Positions 54,452-63,847 of a stretch of 64,000 bases of DNA are shown here, one piece after another. A model generated the notes under the pieces. That model saw only the letters and a list, made by a program, of their open reading frames with translations, did no database searches and was not told the DNA's origin. Position 1 is the first letter of the stretch. Each line of letters begins with the position of its first letter. The position numbers and the translations under genes were made by a program. Source of the stretch: Gemmatimonadaceae bacterium (GTDB lineage Bacteria; Gemmatimonadota; Gemmatimonadetes; Gemmatimonadales; Gemmatimonadaceae). The stretch covers positions 248,001-312,000 of the forward strand of contig JADLCY010000002.1 of the NCBI GenBank assembly GCA_020846935.1, given 5' to 3'.

Positions 54452-54732
54452 TGGCGTGGTTGCTGTCGCCACACTAACGCCAGGGATGCTCTCTTGATTC
54501 CCGGAGCGACTCGGGGCAATTGCCCGGCTCGAGGTCGTCGTGGGCGACAACCAGCCTCACTGGCCCCCACGGACAGCAGCCCGGCCTTCATCGGCGACCC
54601 GGCCATCGTCACTAGACGCGCATGCTCTCCGGCGCGAGCGCTGCCGAGCATGCCAAGCCCAGCTCGTCTCGCGACACGCGGGGCGCGGGGGTGGACCGCA
54701 GGGTATCTTGCCCGTCGCCCCTTCCCCCGCCC

Positions 54733-55374
54733 ATGCGCCTCCTCGTACTGCTCGGCCTGCTTGCCTCGCCCCTGTCCCTGCCGGCTCAGGGCATGCGGGT
54801 AAACGTGGCCGGCGGCCGGCCGATCTCACTCGAAGGCTACGGCGTTGCAAAGGGAAAGGCGACCGCGCCGATCTGGATCGTGGAAATGGCAGACTTTGGC
54901 TGCGGCTATTGCGCGAAGTTCGCCGCGGAGACCATGCCGGCACTGGACTCACTCTACACGAAGCCCGGCAAGGTCCAGTGGCGATTCGTGCCCTTTGTGC
55001 TCGGGATGTTTCCCAACGCTCGCGAAGCCGCCGAGGGGGCGATCTGTGCCGCGGAGCAGGGCAAGTTCTGGCCGATGCACGACAAGCTCTACGCCAACCG
55101 CAAGGCATGGATGGCGTCGCGCTCCCCGCAGATGCTCGTGGCGCGTTATGCCAGCGAAGCGGGCGTGAACCCTGCGGCGTACGGCGCCTGCGTAAAGGGC
55201 AAGGCGGTGAGCGCGACCCTCGCGCGCAACAATGCGCTGGCCCAGTCGCTCCTGGTCCGTGGAACCCCAACCTTTGTGATCAACGGGGAGATCGTCCCCG
55301 GCGCACTCCCTCGCGACGTGTTCGTGAAGGGACTGGACGCTGTGTATCAGTCAGTGACCGCGCGGCCGCGCTGA
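54733..55374 (+). CDS. DsbA-like thioredoxin-fold oxidoreductase
   Basis: 213 residues with a signal peptide (LLVLLGLLASPLSLPA, then QGMR), so periplasmic. VEMADFGCGYCAKFAAETMPAL holds a CGYC active site. GTPTFVINGEIV is the cis-proline loop. An alpha-helical insertion with Cys residues (ICAAEQGKFW...) fits DsbA family 13 / thioredoxin_4. It oxidises or isomerises disulfides of secreted proteins. The ATG at 54733 is chosen because the signal peptide follows at once. Confidence 0.9.
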   Translation: MRLLVLLGLLASPLSLPAQGMRVNVAGGRPISLEGYGVAKGKATAPIWIVEMADFGCGYCAKFAAETMPALDSLYTKPGKVQWRFVPFVLGMFPNAREAAEGAICAAEQGKFWPMHDKLYANRKAWMASRSPQMLVARYASEAGVNPAAYGACVKGKAVSATLARNNALAQSLLVRGTPTFVINGEIVPGALPRDVFVKGLDAVYQSVTARPR

Positions 55375-55545
55375 TCCCTCCTGGCCGTCGCGTACCTCGG
55401 AGCGCCGCGGGCGACTCGGCACGAGGCCGCGACCGGCGCCGCACACCGGCGGGTTCGAGCAAGGACGCAGGCGTGTGGGTGTCCCGACCCTGCGCCACTC
55501 CGTAAGTTGTCCGGCCACACCTGAATTCATCTGTAACTCATCATC

Positions 55546-57789
55546 ATGACACTCCAGGGGTTTCGCGCCGCCGCCGGCGTCGTTCTGCTCGCGTCGTCCG
55601 CGATGGCGCAGTCACAGGGGCCGACCACACCCGGAGCCGGCGCTTCTGCGGGCCGCGCGGGCAAGGTTGCAGTCACGACCTCACCGCCGACGATCGACGG
55701 CCGCCTCGACGACGCGGTCTGGCGCGAGGCGGAGCTCTTTACCGACTTCGTCCAGCGGGAGCCCCTGGAGGGGACGCCGGTTTCCGAGCGGACCGAGGTC
55801 CGCGTGGCAACCGACGGACAGGCGCTCTATGTCGCGGCCTGGCTTTATGACCGCGACGCCGCATCCATTGTCCCGAGCGAGAAGATTCGCGACGTCACGC
55901 TCACCAACTCGGACTACTTCGGCTTCATCCTCGACACGTATCACGATCGGCAGAACGGCTTTCTGTTCGGGACCACGCCGTCAGGCGTCGAACACGATGC
56001 GCAGATCGTTCGAGAGGGCGAAGGGGGCGGCGTGTTCGCGGGCGGGCAGACCAGGGCGCAGGCGGGGTCGATGGGTGGCGTGAACCTGAACTGGGACGCC
56101 TCCTGGACGGTCGCCACCTCGACGGACTCGGCGGGCTGGTACGCGGAGTTTCGCATTCCGTTCTCGACCATCCGCTACGGTGCCGGCGCGACGCAAACGT
56201 GGGGCTTCAACATCATGCGAGGCATCCGTCGCCGGAACGAAGAAGCGCTGTGGTCGCGCGTGAACCGGCAGTTCAACATCCATCGTCTTTCGCAGGCCGG
56301 GACGCTCGAGGGTGTGCAGGTACCGGTGAAGCGCATCGCGACGGTCACGCCCTATGTCCTCGGCCAGTCGACGCGCACGTACGCAACGCAGTCCGAGTTC
56401 AGGTATCCGGCGGAGTGGGGCCTGGATGCCAAGTACGGTGTGACGCCGAGCCTGACGCTCGACCTGACCTACAACACCGACTTTGCGCAGGTCGAAGTCG
56501 ACGAGCAGCGCACGAACCTCACGCGGTTTCCGATCTTCTTCCCCGAAAAGCGCCCCTTCTTCCTCGAGAACGCGGGCGTGTTCTCGGCGGGCACTCCGCA
56601 GGCCGTGGACCTGTTCTTCACCCGACGCATCGGGATCGACTCGTTAGGGCAGGTGACACCGATCATCGGCGGCGGTCGACTGACGGGCCGCGTGGGCGGC
56701 CTCACCGTGGGCGCGCTGCAGATGTTCACCGACGACGTCGGGCAGGTGAACGGCAACTCGTACACGGTGGGTCGTGTGCTCAAGGAGATCTCCTCGCGCT
56801 CGCGGATCGGCGTGATCGGCGTGCAGCGGCAGCGCATGGGTGACAGCGACGACTACAACCGCGTATTCGGCGTCGACGGCCGACTCGGCGTCGGGCAGGC
56901 GTGGACCTTCGATGCGTGGGCGTCGAAGTCGCAGACGAAGGGCCGCGACGGCGACGATGCCGCGTTCAGCGGCCGCGCCGAGTTCCGCACGCGGGACTGG
57001 AACAACAACGTGCGCTTTCTGCAGGTGGGCGAGGACTTCAATCCTGAAGTCGGCTTCATGGGACGCCCTGGCGGGTACCGGTTCTACGACATCTCCACGA
57101 TGCGCCTGGTGCGCAGCACGAAGTGGACGCGGGTGCGCCAGTGGAACCCGCATGTGAACTTCCGCGGCTACTACGACATGGACGGCTACTACCAGAACGG
57201 CACGATCCACGTCGACGTGACCGAGGTGGAGCTGAACAGCGGGGCGCGGTTTGGTCCCGAGATGAACGTGACGCACGAGGGCCTGCAGGTGCCGTTCGCG
57301 ATCGCTCCGGGGGTGAACATTCCGGTGGGGTCGTACGACTGGGCGCAGCTCGGATTCGATTTCAACTCCAACCCGAGTGCCCCGCTGTCGTTCAGCGGAC
57401 GCACGGACTTCGGGCCGTTCTACAACGGCACGCGCAACGGTGGCAACCTCACACTCACCGCGCGCAAGGGTTCGTCGATCTCCTCGTCGCTGCTGCTGGA
57501 CTACCAGGACGTGAACCTCGACCAGGGCAGCTTTATCCGGAAGCTCGTGGGCCTCAAGTTCGCGTACTTCTTCACCCCGCGCGTGTTCTTCCAGTCGCTG
57601 ACGCAGTACAACAACCAGCAGCAGGTCTTCACGTCGAACCTGCGGTTTGCCTGGCTCAACACCGCAGGCACCGGGCTCTTCATCGTCTTCAACGACGGGC
57701 AGACGGCAGACGGCTTCACGCGCTGGCGCGACCCGATCGCGCGGTCGTTCACCGTCAAGTACACGCGGCAGATCGGTTCCGGCGGCTAG
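55546..57789 (+). CDS. CBM9/DUF5916-type outer-membrane protein
   Basis: 747 residues, signal peptide (AAAGVVLLASSAMA). PTIDGRLDDAVWREAELFTDFVQREPLEG is the CBM9-like N-terminal domain (binding of carbohydrates or other ligands). The next 500 residues (LTLDLTYNTDFAQVEVDEQRTNLTRFPIFFPEKRPFFLEN...) match the DUF5916 beta-barrel-like region. It ends in alternating aromatic strands (RSFTVKYTRQIGSGG). Probably an outer-membrane protein of unknown substrate, common in Gemmatimonadota and Bacteroidota. It starts at the ATG at 55546. Confidence 0.88.
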   Translation: MTLQGFRAAAGVVLLASSAMAQSQGPTTPGAGASAGRAGKVAVTTSPPTIDGRLDDAVWREAELFTDFVQREPLEGTPVSERTEVRVATDGQALYVAAWLYDRDAASIVPSEKIRDVTLTNSDYFGFILDTYHDRQNGFLFGTTPSGVEHDAQIVREGEGGGVFAGGQTRAQAGSMGGVNLNWDASWTVATSTDSAGWYAEFRIPFSTIRYGAGATQTWGFNIMRGIRRRNEEALWSRVNRQFNIHRLSQAGTLEGVQVPVKRIATVTPYVLGQSTRTYATQSEFRYPAEWGLDAKYGVTPSLTLDLTYNTDFAQVEVDEQRTNLTRFPIFFPEKRPFFLENAGVFSAGTPQAVDLFFTRRIGIDSLGQVTPIIGGGRLTGRVGGLTVGALQMFTDDVGQVNGNSYTVGRVLKEISSRSRIGVIGVQRQRMGDSDDYNRVFGVDGRLGVGQAWTFDAWASKSQTKGRDGDDAAFSGRAEFRTRDWNNNVRFLQVGEDFNPEVGFMGRPGGYRFYDISTMRLVRSTKWTRVRQWNPHVNFRGYYDMDGYYQNGTIHVDVTEVELNSGARFGPEMNVTHEGLQVPFAIAPGVNIPVGSYDWAQLGFDFNSNPSAPLSFSGRTDFGPFYNGTRNGGNLTLTARKGSSISSSLLLDYQDVNLDQGSFIRKLVGLKFAYFFTPRVFFQSLTQYNNQQQVFTSNLRFAWLNTAGTGLFIVFNDGQTADGFTRWRDPIARSFTVKYTRQIGSGG

Positions 57790-57886
57790 CCGTCGTCGCG
57801 CTCGCCGCGCCAGTCGGCGTCCAGAGGGCTTTCGTGCTTCGTGTCCCGCGCGTCGACCCCACTGCTTAGCGGCAGGATCGACGCGC

Positions 57887-58300
57887 TCATGAGGTCGGCG
57901 GTGGGTCGTCGCGCTGGGCGGGCGGAACCATCGGGGGCAGGATACCCGCGTCGGTGACCATGCCTTCGATGGCTTCGGGGATCATCGCGGGCCAGAGCAC
58001 GAACCCCTGCAGCAGGATGAGCGGCCGCGGTGAACGGCCCGTCCCGGCATAGCGGCGGCGTGCCCAAAGTTCGTACGCCAGCACGAACAGGCCACCCGCG
58101 GCGGCAAAAACGCACCACGTGACGACGGCAACTTTCCACGGCAGCAGCAGCACCATCGCGAGCCCCGCCGCGTAGCACGTCACGAGTCCGACCGTTCGCA
58201 TGCCCCGCATGGCACGGTTCACGACCACGACACAGCTCGTGAAGAGCGTGACCCCGAAGAGCATCATGGCCCACATGATGTCGACGTTCCAGATCGTCAT
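57887..58300 (-). CDS. Small polytopic membrane protein of unknown function
   Basis: 137 residues with three to four hydrophobic segments (IMWAMMLFGVTLFTSCVVVV, VGLVTCYAAGLAMVLLLPWKVAVVTWCVF, LILLQGFVLWPAMIPEAI) and a proline-rich tail. The ATG at 58300 is used; a GTG at 58423 would add a hydrophilic leader overlapping the divergent promoter region of the PepSY gene. No family recognised. Confidence 0.55.
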   Translation of the reverse strand: MTIWNVDIMWAMMLFGVTLFTSCVVVVNRAMRGMRTVGLVTCYAAGLAMVLLLPWKVAVVTWCVFAAAGGLFVLAYELWARRRYAGTGRSPRPLILLQGFVLWPAMIPEAIEGMVTDAGILPPMVPPAQRDDPPPTS

Positions 58301-58440
58301 GGCGGCGTGGCGGGGGCGATCACGGGTTCGGACCAGCGGATCGTGGAGATACGTTCGCGGGCCTTCGAGCCGCAACGTGCCGATGGCTGCGCGGAGGTCG
58401 CCCTGCGTGTAGTTTCGCGACACTCAAACCTGAATGAATC

Positions 58441-59013
58441 ATGAGTTCGCGAACTGCGTGGTGGCGCCAGTGGCATCGCTGGATCGCCTTTCCTGCCTCG
58501 GTCTTTATCCTTTTCGCTGCCGTCACGGGCATTTTGACGGCGTTCACCGAGTTCTTCGGCGAGGAGGAGACCATTCGCGAGCGGACTCGGCAGCTGGTGA
58601 GTCCGGTGACCCTTGCTGCGCCGGCAGCGGCGTGGTCGGAGCCCATCGGCCGGGCGCTGGCCGCGGCCCGCGAGACGGCTGGTGACGCGCCGATCGACAA
58701 GGTGACGATCGAATTCAAGGGTGATGCGCCGCGCGTGATGGTTTTCACGGGTAAGCCTGAGGGCGGCGAGGATCGCAAGTTCGTGATCGATGAAAAGACC
58801 GGTCGATTGCTCGCCAACGAGACGTACGCGGACAAGCCGTTGCTCTACCGGATCCACTCCGGCGAATTCCTGGGCGACGGTGGCCTGGTGGTCGCGATGG
58901 GCTGGGGGCTGGCGCTCGCGTTCGTCGGCCTCTCAGGCGTCGTGATCTATCTGCGGATCCTCCTGCGACCTCGCACACCCGAGCCAGTTGGCCTGAAGCG
59001 ATTTTTCTGGTAG
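58441..59013 (+). CDS. PepSY-domain membrane protein
   Basis: 190 residues. N-terminal membrane helix WWRQWHRWIAFPASVFILFAAVTGILTAF, a periplasmic PepSY-like part (VTIEFKGDAPRVMVFTGK, KFVIDEKTGRLLANETYADKPLLYRIHSGEFLGDGG), then a second helix GWGLALAFVGLSGVVIYLRILL. Such proteins relate to the PepSY-TM ferric reductase-like family or bind divalent metals. Short version: two helices. No strong ribosome-binding site seen. Confidence 0.82.
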   Translation: MSSRTAWWRQWHRWIAFPASVFILFAAVTGILTAFTEFFGEEETIRERTRQLVSPVTLAAPAAAWSEPIGRALAAARETAGDAPIDKVTIEFKGDAPRVMVFTGKPEGGEDRKFVIDEKTGRLLANETYADKPLLYRIHSGEFLGDGGLVVAMGWGLALAFVGLSGVVIYLRILLRPRTPEPVGLKRFFW

Positions 59014-59108
59014 AACCGATGGTAGAGTAGATCGATGGCAGGAGGTTCGCAAACCGAAGGAACGCGCCCCACCGCACATCTGTCCCGGTCCGTCCATGCA
59101 TCCGTCCG

Positions 59109-61730
59109 TCATTGGACGGGCCGAAGCGCCACCTCAAACGGCGGATAGCCACGAAGGGCCCGGAGGGGGTAGGAGGCATGCCACAGGCTCTTTGGAACAC
59201 CCTGCTTGTAGGCCTCGGCTAGCCCTGTCATCGCCGCCTCGCGGTCGCCAAGCTCGGCCATGATTGCCGCTCGCCAGAACGTGTGATTGCCAAAGAGCCA
59301 CGGCCGCGTCAGTGCACCTAACGAATCAGCGACCGCCATCGCTCCGGCGCGGTCACCCTTGCGCGCGAGCGCTAGGCCGCGGTAGCCCGCGAGCGTCAGC
59401 AGAGGCGCCGAGGATGGCTCGGGTTCCGTCGGCCCAGTGCGTGAGAACACCTGGAGCGCCGAATCCACGAGGCCCTGCACGAGGAGGGCCGATCCCAAGG
59501 TGACGCGATGGAAGGCGTCCGGTCGCCCTCCTCGCTGGGCAGCATACCAACGCGTGACCTGTCCAGCGATCTGTCGAGCGGTCACCGAGTCACCGTGGGC
59601 GTCGAATTCCAGCGCTCCAGCCTGAACGGAGTGCACGACGCGGTCGAGACCCGCCGTGCCTCGAAGGAGAGAGTCCGCGAGCGCAGCTCCCCAGGCCCCC
59701 TGCCCAAGTCCTGCCAGGGGCATCATGTGCGATGCAAGGAGACGACGATCATCCGGATACGCGCGACGCCGATCCAGCAGCATAGCAAGTTCGTGTGCGT
59801 AGTCGGAACCCAGATGATACGTCCCGGCGAGCACTGAAGTCTGAAATCCCAGCGGCCATCGCCGTGCCAGAGACATCGAGTCTACTTCCAACAAGGCGCG
59901 GAGCGCTTCGCCATGACGCAGGGACCAGAGTGCATAGAGCCCGGTCAGGTACGCCGGAAGCCCACGTGGATCGCGCTTCATCAACCTGCGAGCGGCCACG
60001 AGTTCCGCCTCGATGTCTCCCGCCAGGATGCCTCTGTTCATCGCGAGCCAGTCGCGCTCATCGGCCGACAGGCGATTCTGAAATCGGCCAAATAGGCTGA
60101 CGACAGCGGCGCTCGAATCCCACATGGCGACGTTCGCGTACGCCGTGGCAAGCGTCACGTACGCTGCGAACAGGGTGGAGTCGATGGCGATTGCGCGATG
60201 CAGATGCCGGCGGGCACGTGGATAGTCGACGCCGAAGAACGCCAGGCCCTCGCTGAACTCGAGATACGCCTCGATCTTCGGCGCGCGAGTCATCACCCAA
60301 TTGCCGTCGATGGCAAACGCGCCAAGCACGCGGTCACGCAGCACGTCGACGGCCTCGCTCGCTGCGGTGCGCACGCCCACCACGGGATCTATGGCTCTGG
60401 GCATGGTTCCGCCTGCCGCGCGGGTGATCGTTGCCTGCAAGCGCAGAGAGTCCCCCTGAAGGTAGATGGAGCCATGCACGATCACCGACGAGTTCGTTGC
60501 ATTCGCCAGGTAGGAGGCGACGTCCACGTCGCGTGGCGCATTGCTGAGCGCTGCCTGAACCGCCGTCGCGGAGAGCACGACCAGCGTATCGTCCCGCGAG
60601 AGTTCACGGGTCAGCACGTCGGCCGTGTAGCGTCCAAGAACGTCGAACTGCGGTTCACCCGTCTCGTTCGCGAACGGGGCAACAGCGATGAGCTGCGCCC
60701 GAGGCACTACTTCGCGGGGACGCGTCCCGGCAAACCAGCCGCCGACGGCGGCGAGCGCGAGGACCGCCCCGCTCGTCCAGAGCACGACGGCGCGACGAGT
60801 GCCCGGAGTCCGCACCGGCGCCGGATGGCCGACGGACGACGCCGCACCAGCGCGTTCCGTGACCGACGAAGGCAACGTGCCGCTGGGTGTGGCGAGCGCA
60901 TCGAGGGTTTGAATCAGCTCCGACGCCGCCTGCGGTCGGTCCGCGGGTGACTTCTCGAGGCAGCGCATCACGAGAGTAGCCAGCGCGGGCGGCGTGGCCG
61001 GCCGCGCCTGCTGAACAGGGACGGGCACCTCGTTCACGTGCGCCGCCAGCGTCGCCTGAGCTGAACGGCCCGCGAAGGGCGTGTGCCCGACGAGCATCTC
61101 GTAGGCAACCACGCCAAACGCATAGACATCCGCACGGTGATCAGTCCGCGGGTCAGCGGTGCCCTGCTCCGGGGACATATATGCCGGCGTGCCCAACGCC
61201 ATTCCCTGCGACGTCAACGAAGCTTCGCCGGCGTCGGCGATCGCCTTGGCGACGCCGAAGTCGGAGACGAAGGCTGCACCATCGGACAGCAGGATGTTTT
61301 CTGGCTTGATGTCTCGATGCACGACGCCGCGTGCATGTGCGTGAGCCAGCGCGCTCGCGATCTCCCGCAGCGTGGGAACAATCGCGCCAATCGGCAGTTC
61401 TCCCTGGTGTTCGAGCCTTGCTCGCAACGACTCGCCAGCAACGAACGGCATGCTGTACCACGGCACGCCGGCCGCCTCGCCCGCACTGAGAAGCGGGACG
61501 ACATGTGGGTGCTGGAGCTGCGCAGCCACTCGGATCTCGCGCATGAAGCGCTGGATCGAGACGGCGCCCGCCATCTCCGGCGGCAGGACCTTGAGCACCA
61601 CTTTGCGACCGAGTGCCGTCTCCGTTGCGACAAAGACGCGCGCCATCCCTCCAGGAGCAAGCTCGCGCTCAAGCCTGTACCGCTCCCCCAAGGTCTCCTG
61701 CAGCCGTTCTGTGAGGTTCTGACCGTCCAC
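59109..61730 (-). CDS. Transmembrane Ser/Thr protein kinase with TolB-like and TPR tail
   Basis: 873 residues. Kinase domain 18-285: LAPGGMARVFVAT loop, Lys47, Glu65, HRDIKPEN (138-145), DFG (157-159), GTPAYMSPEQ and the C-terminal RPQAASEL. A membrane helix follows (AVVLWTSGAVLALAAVGGWFAG). Then come the TolB/FlgO-like LIAVAPFANETGEPQFDVLGRYTADVLTREL and about 400 residues of TPR-like helices, which are extracytoplasmic. It resembles Hanks-type PASTA-less kinases common in Gemmatimonadota and Acidobacteriota. I chose the GTG at 61730 since it opens just before the kinase domain. The target is unknown; the TPR part may bind a ligand or partner. Confidence 0.9.
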   Translation of the reverse strand: MDGQNLTERLQETLGERYRLERELAPGGMARVFVATETALGRKVVLKVLPPEMAGAVSIQRFMREIRVAAQLQHPHVVPLLSAGEAAGVPWYSMPFVAGESLRARLEHQGELPIGAIVPTLREIASALAHAHARGVVHRDIKPENILLSDGAAFVSDFGVAKAIADAGEASLTSQGMALGTPAYMSPEQGTADPRTDHRADVYAFGVVAYEMLVGHTPFAGRSAQATLAAHVNEVPVPVQQARPATPPALATLVMRCLEKSPADRPQAASELIQTLDALATPSGTLPSSVTERAGAASSVGHPAPVRTPGTRRAVVLWTSGAVLALAAVGGWFAGTRPREVVPRAQLIAVAPFANETGEPQFDVLGRYTADVLTRELSRDDTLVVLSATAVQAALSNAPRDVDVASYLANATNSSVIVHGSIYLQGDSLRLQATITRAAGGTMPRAIDPVVGVRTAASEAVDVLRDRVLGAFAIDGNWVMTRAPKIEAYLEFSEGLAFFGVDYPRARRHLHRAIAIDSTLFAAYVTLATAYANVAMWDSSAAVVSLFGRFQNRLSADERDWLAMNRGILAGDIEAELVAARRLMKRDPRGLPAYLTGLYALWSLRHGEALRALLEVDSMSLARRWPLGFQTSVLAGTYHLGSDYAHELAMLLDRRRAYPDDRRLLASHMMPLAGLGQGAWGAALADSLLRGTAGLDRVVHSVQAGALEFDAHGDSVTARQIAGQVTRWYAAQRGGRPDAFHRVTLGSALLVQGLVDSALQVFSRTGPTEPEPSSAPLLTLAGYRGLALARKGDRAGAMAVADSLGALTRPWLFGNHTFWRAAIMAELGDREAAMTGLAEAYKQGVPKSLWHASYPLRALRGYPPFEVALRPVQ

Positions 61731-61880
61731 GCCGCCCTCGGGGATGCAATGTCCAGCTCCTCGAATGCACAAAGTCTGCAAAGCGTGCGAAGGACAAGCA
61801 AGGCGTGTGGCGCGAAGCGGTAGAGGTTGCCACCGGTCCGCTGAACCTGTCATCCCAGCCGTCCATCCCTCGACCCTATG

Positions 61881-63596
61881 CTAATACCGCCAGCTCCGCA
61901 GGTCCGCGCCCGTCGGCGCCGTCGTCAGCATGCGCTCCACGAACCATGGCGTCGCCATCTGCACGTAGCGCAGACGAGACCACGCGTTTCCGCGCGTGTG
62001 ATCGCCGTTCCAGCAATGCTCGTCGCGATCGCCATAGTCCACCACCGCATCCGCCGCAGGGTTCGCAGTCTTCAGGAACTTCTCCACCTCGTAGACCGCG
62101 TTGTTCAGGTAGTAGTTGTCCATGTCGCCCACGTAGATCCGCAACTTGCCCTTGAGCTTCGGCGCCAGCCGCGGCCAATCGCGCTGCAGGATGTGCGAGA
62201 GATCGTAGTGTTCCTTCCAGTACGCCGCGGTCACGGGGTCGATCTTCCCTGTCTCCTTGTCCCACAGGCGCCGCGGATAGCCGTCATCCCCCACGGGCGA
62301 ATACACGCTCTCCCACACGTCCCACTGGTCGCCCGAACGGCCCCTGGTGCCGAGCGTGAGCTCGTACTGGTTCACCTCGGCGAGCGTGGCATCGACGTGA
62401 CCGAGGTAGTTCCGATGCCCGGGACGCGGAGTCTTCTTGAAGCGCGAGGGCATGAAGTACGCGTTCGTGTCCTTGTAGATGTCCACGACGGTGTAGTGCC
62501 GGAAATCAATCGGGTCCGGGCAGGCCACCCACGCACCGTTGTACTCCTCAGGATAGAACATCTGCACGGCCATGGACTCCCAGCCGCCGGTGGATCCACC
62601 GAAGACAAACCGCGCCCAGCCAGCGCCGATGCCACGGAACCGCTTCTCGATCTCGGGAATCAGCTCGTACTGGATCGCATCGCCATAGGGCCCGTTGTTC
62701 GCCGAGTTCACCGCGTACGAGTCGTCGTAGTAGGGCGTCGCATGCTGGATCTGCACGAGCAACACGCGCGGAAACCCGGGGCCGGTCCAGTCCTTGTACA
62801 GTTGATACGATTCCGCCTGCTGGATGCGGTTGTACCCGGCCAGCGAGAAGCGCTCGGAGTAGTCCGGAGCGAGGTTCGGGTCCGGTGGCGTCTCCCGCCA
62901 GTTGTCCGGCGTCGTCGAGAAGTGCCCGTGGTTGATGACCAGTGGATAGCGCGACCCGGGGTGATCGTTGAAGCCCCACGGCAACGTCACGAACGCCGCG
63001 ACGTACATGTCGCGTCCCCAGAACTTCGAGAGCCGCTCGCTCCGGATCCGCACGTGCTTGACGTATTCGGTCTCCCTGAACGCCGGGATCGGCGGGATCT
63101 CCTCCTCGAGGCTCAGGCGAATCACATCGGCACGCCGCGGATCGACCGCCGTCCATGTCGGGCGGGAGTAGAGGTTGCCCGGCTTGATGTTCCAGTGCTG
63201 CCCCTCGCCCTTGTCGGGGGGCAGCTTCACGGTGTGGCCATCGCCGCGGACAAACGTTTCGTAGCGATTGATGATCGCCTGCACGCGATAGCGCCCGGCC
63301 GCGAAATCGGCGAGATGCCTGACGGGGAACCCGTGCGCGCCGGCGTCGACGTACCGCACCTCGCCGGGCTTCCAGTTTTCGACGTCGATCGCGAACGCGG
63401 CACTGGTGCCGAGGCCCCACGAGAACTGATCCTTGGGCTGGCCGGTGCTGTCCGCCGAGAGCAGCACGAGGAGTCGACCGTCAATCGGCGCGGCACTGCG
63501 CGTTGCCGGAAAGGTGACAGCAAAGCGCAGGCGCGCGACGGGCTGCTGCGCCCCGAGCACCGTGGCCGTCGCGAGGAGGAGCGGGAGAAGGCGCAT
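61881..63596 (-). CDS. Secreted alpha/beta-hydrolase esterase-like protein
   Basis: 571 residues with a signal peptide (LLPLLLATATVLGA). ARFVFGGSTGGWESMAVQMFYPEEYNGAW carries the GxSxG nucleophile elbow (GSTGG). PLVINHGHFSTTPDN is the oxyanion region, and GDMDNYYLNNAVY plus YGDRDEHCWNGDHT supply the acid and base (probably D and H). It resembles putative esterase-type (D-family) hydrolases. The ATG at 63596 precedes the signal. The extracytoplasmic substrate is unknown. Confidence 0.82.
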   Translation of the reverse strand: MRLLPLLLATATVLGAQQPVARLRFAVTFPATRSAAPIDGRLLVLLSADSTGQPKDQFSWGLGTSAAFAIDVENWKPGEVRYVDAGAHGFPVRHLADFAAGRYRVQAIINRYETFVRGDGHTVKLPPDKGEGQHWNIKPGNLYSRPTWTAVDPRRADVIRLSLEEEIPPIPAFRETEYVKHVRIRSERLSKFWGRDMYVAAFVTLPWGFNDHPGSRYPLVINHGHFSTTPDNWRETPPDPNLAPDYSERFSLAGYNRIQQAESYQLYKDWTGPGFPRVLLVQIQHATPYYDDSYAVNSANNGPYGDAIQYELIPEIEKRFRGIGAGWARFVFGGSTGGWESMAVQMFYPEEYNGAWVACPDPIDFRHYTVVDIYKDTNAYFMPSRFKKTPRPGHRNYLGHVDATLAEVNQYELTLGTRGRSGDQWDVWESVYSPVGDDGYPRRLWDKETGKIDPVTAAYWKEHYDLSHILQRDWPRLAPKLKGKLRIYVGDMDNYYLNNAVYEVEKFLKTANPAADAVVDYGDRDEHCWNGDHTRGNAWSRLRYVQMATPWFVERMLTTAPTGADLRSWRY

Positions 63597-63847
63597 ATAG
63601 AGGGGGACTCCGCGCACGAGGGAAACGTGAGGAACTTCAGGCCGCTGACGTCGCCCAAACACTGAGGCGCTGTACCGGATCAGGCAAGCCGATGCCGCGC
63701 CCGGTACCCCCGGGACGCCACCGTTGCGCGCGCCGCGCGTGACCCCGCGCACGGCCGCTGCTCAGGCGTCAGCGGGTCCGTCGCCCCCAGAGCGTTCAGA
63801 CACCAGGTACGGAGCACCTCCACCCGTTCGGGTCAGGTCGGAGATGC
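63597..63847. other. Intergenic stretch upstream of the esterase gene
   Basis: About 250 bases between two minus-strand genes. No gene or strong hairpin seen; it should contain the esterase promoter. Confidence 0.5.

Noticed and set aside
54540-55505. 321-residue frame overlapping the DsbA-like gene
   Set aside because: Different frame of the same strand with Arg-rich translation; the CGYC-containing frame is clearly the real one.
61878-63665. 595-residue open frame opposite the esterase gene
   Set aside because: Composition is Val/Arg/His-rich without motifs; the minus frame has the GxSxG elbow and a signal peptide.
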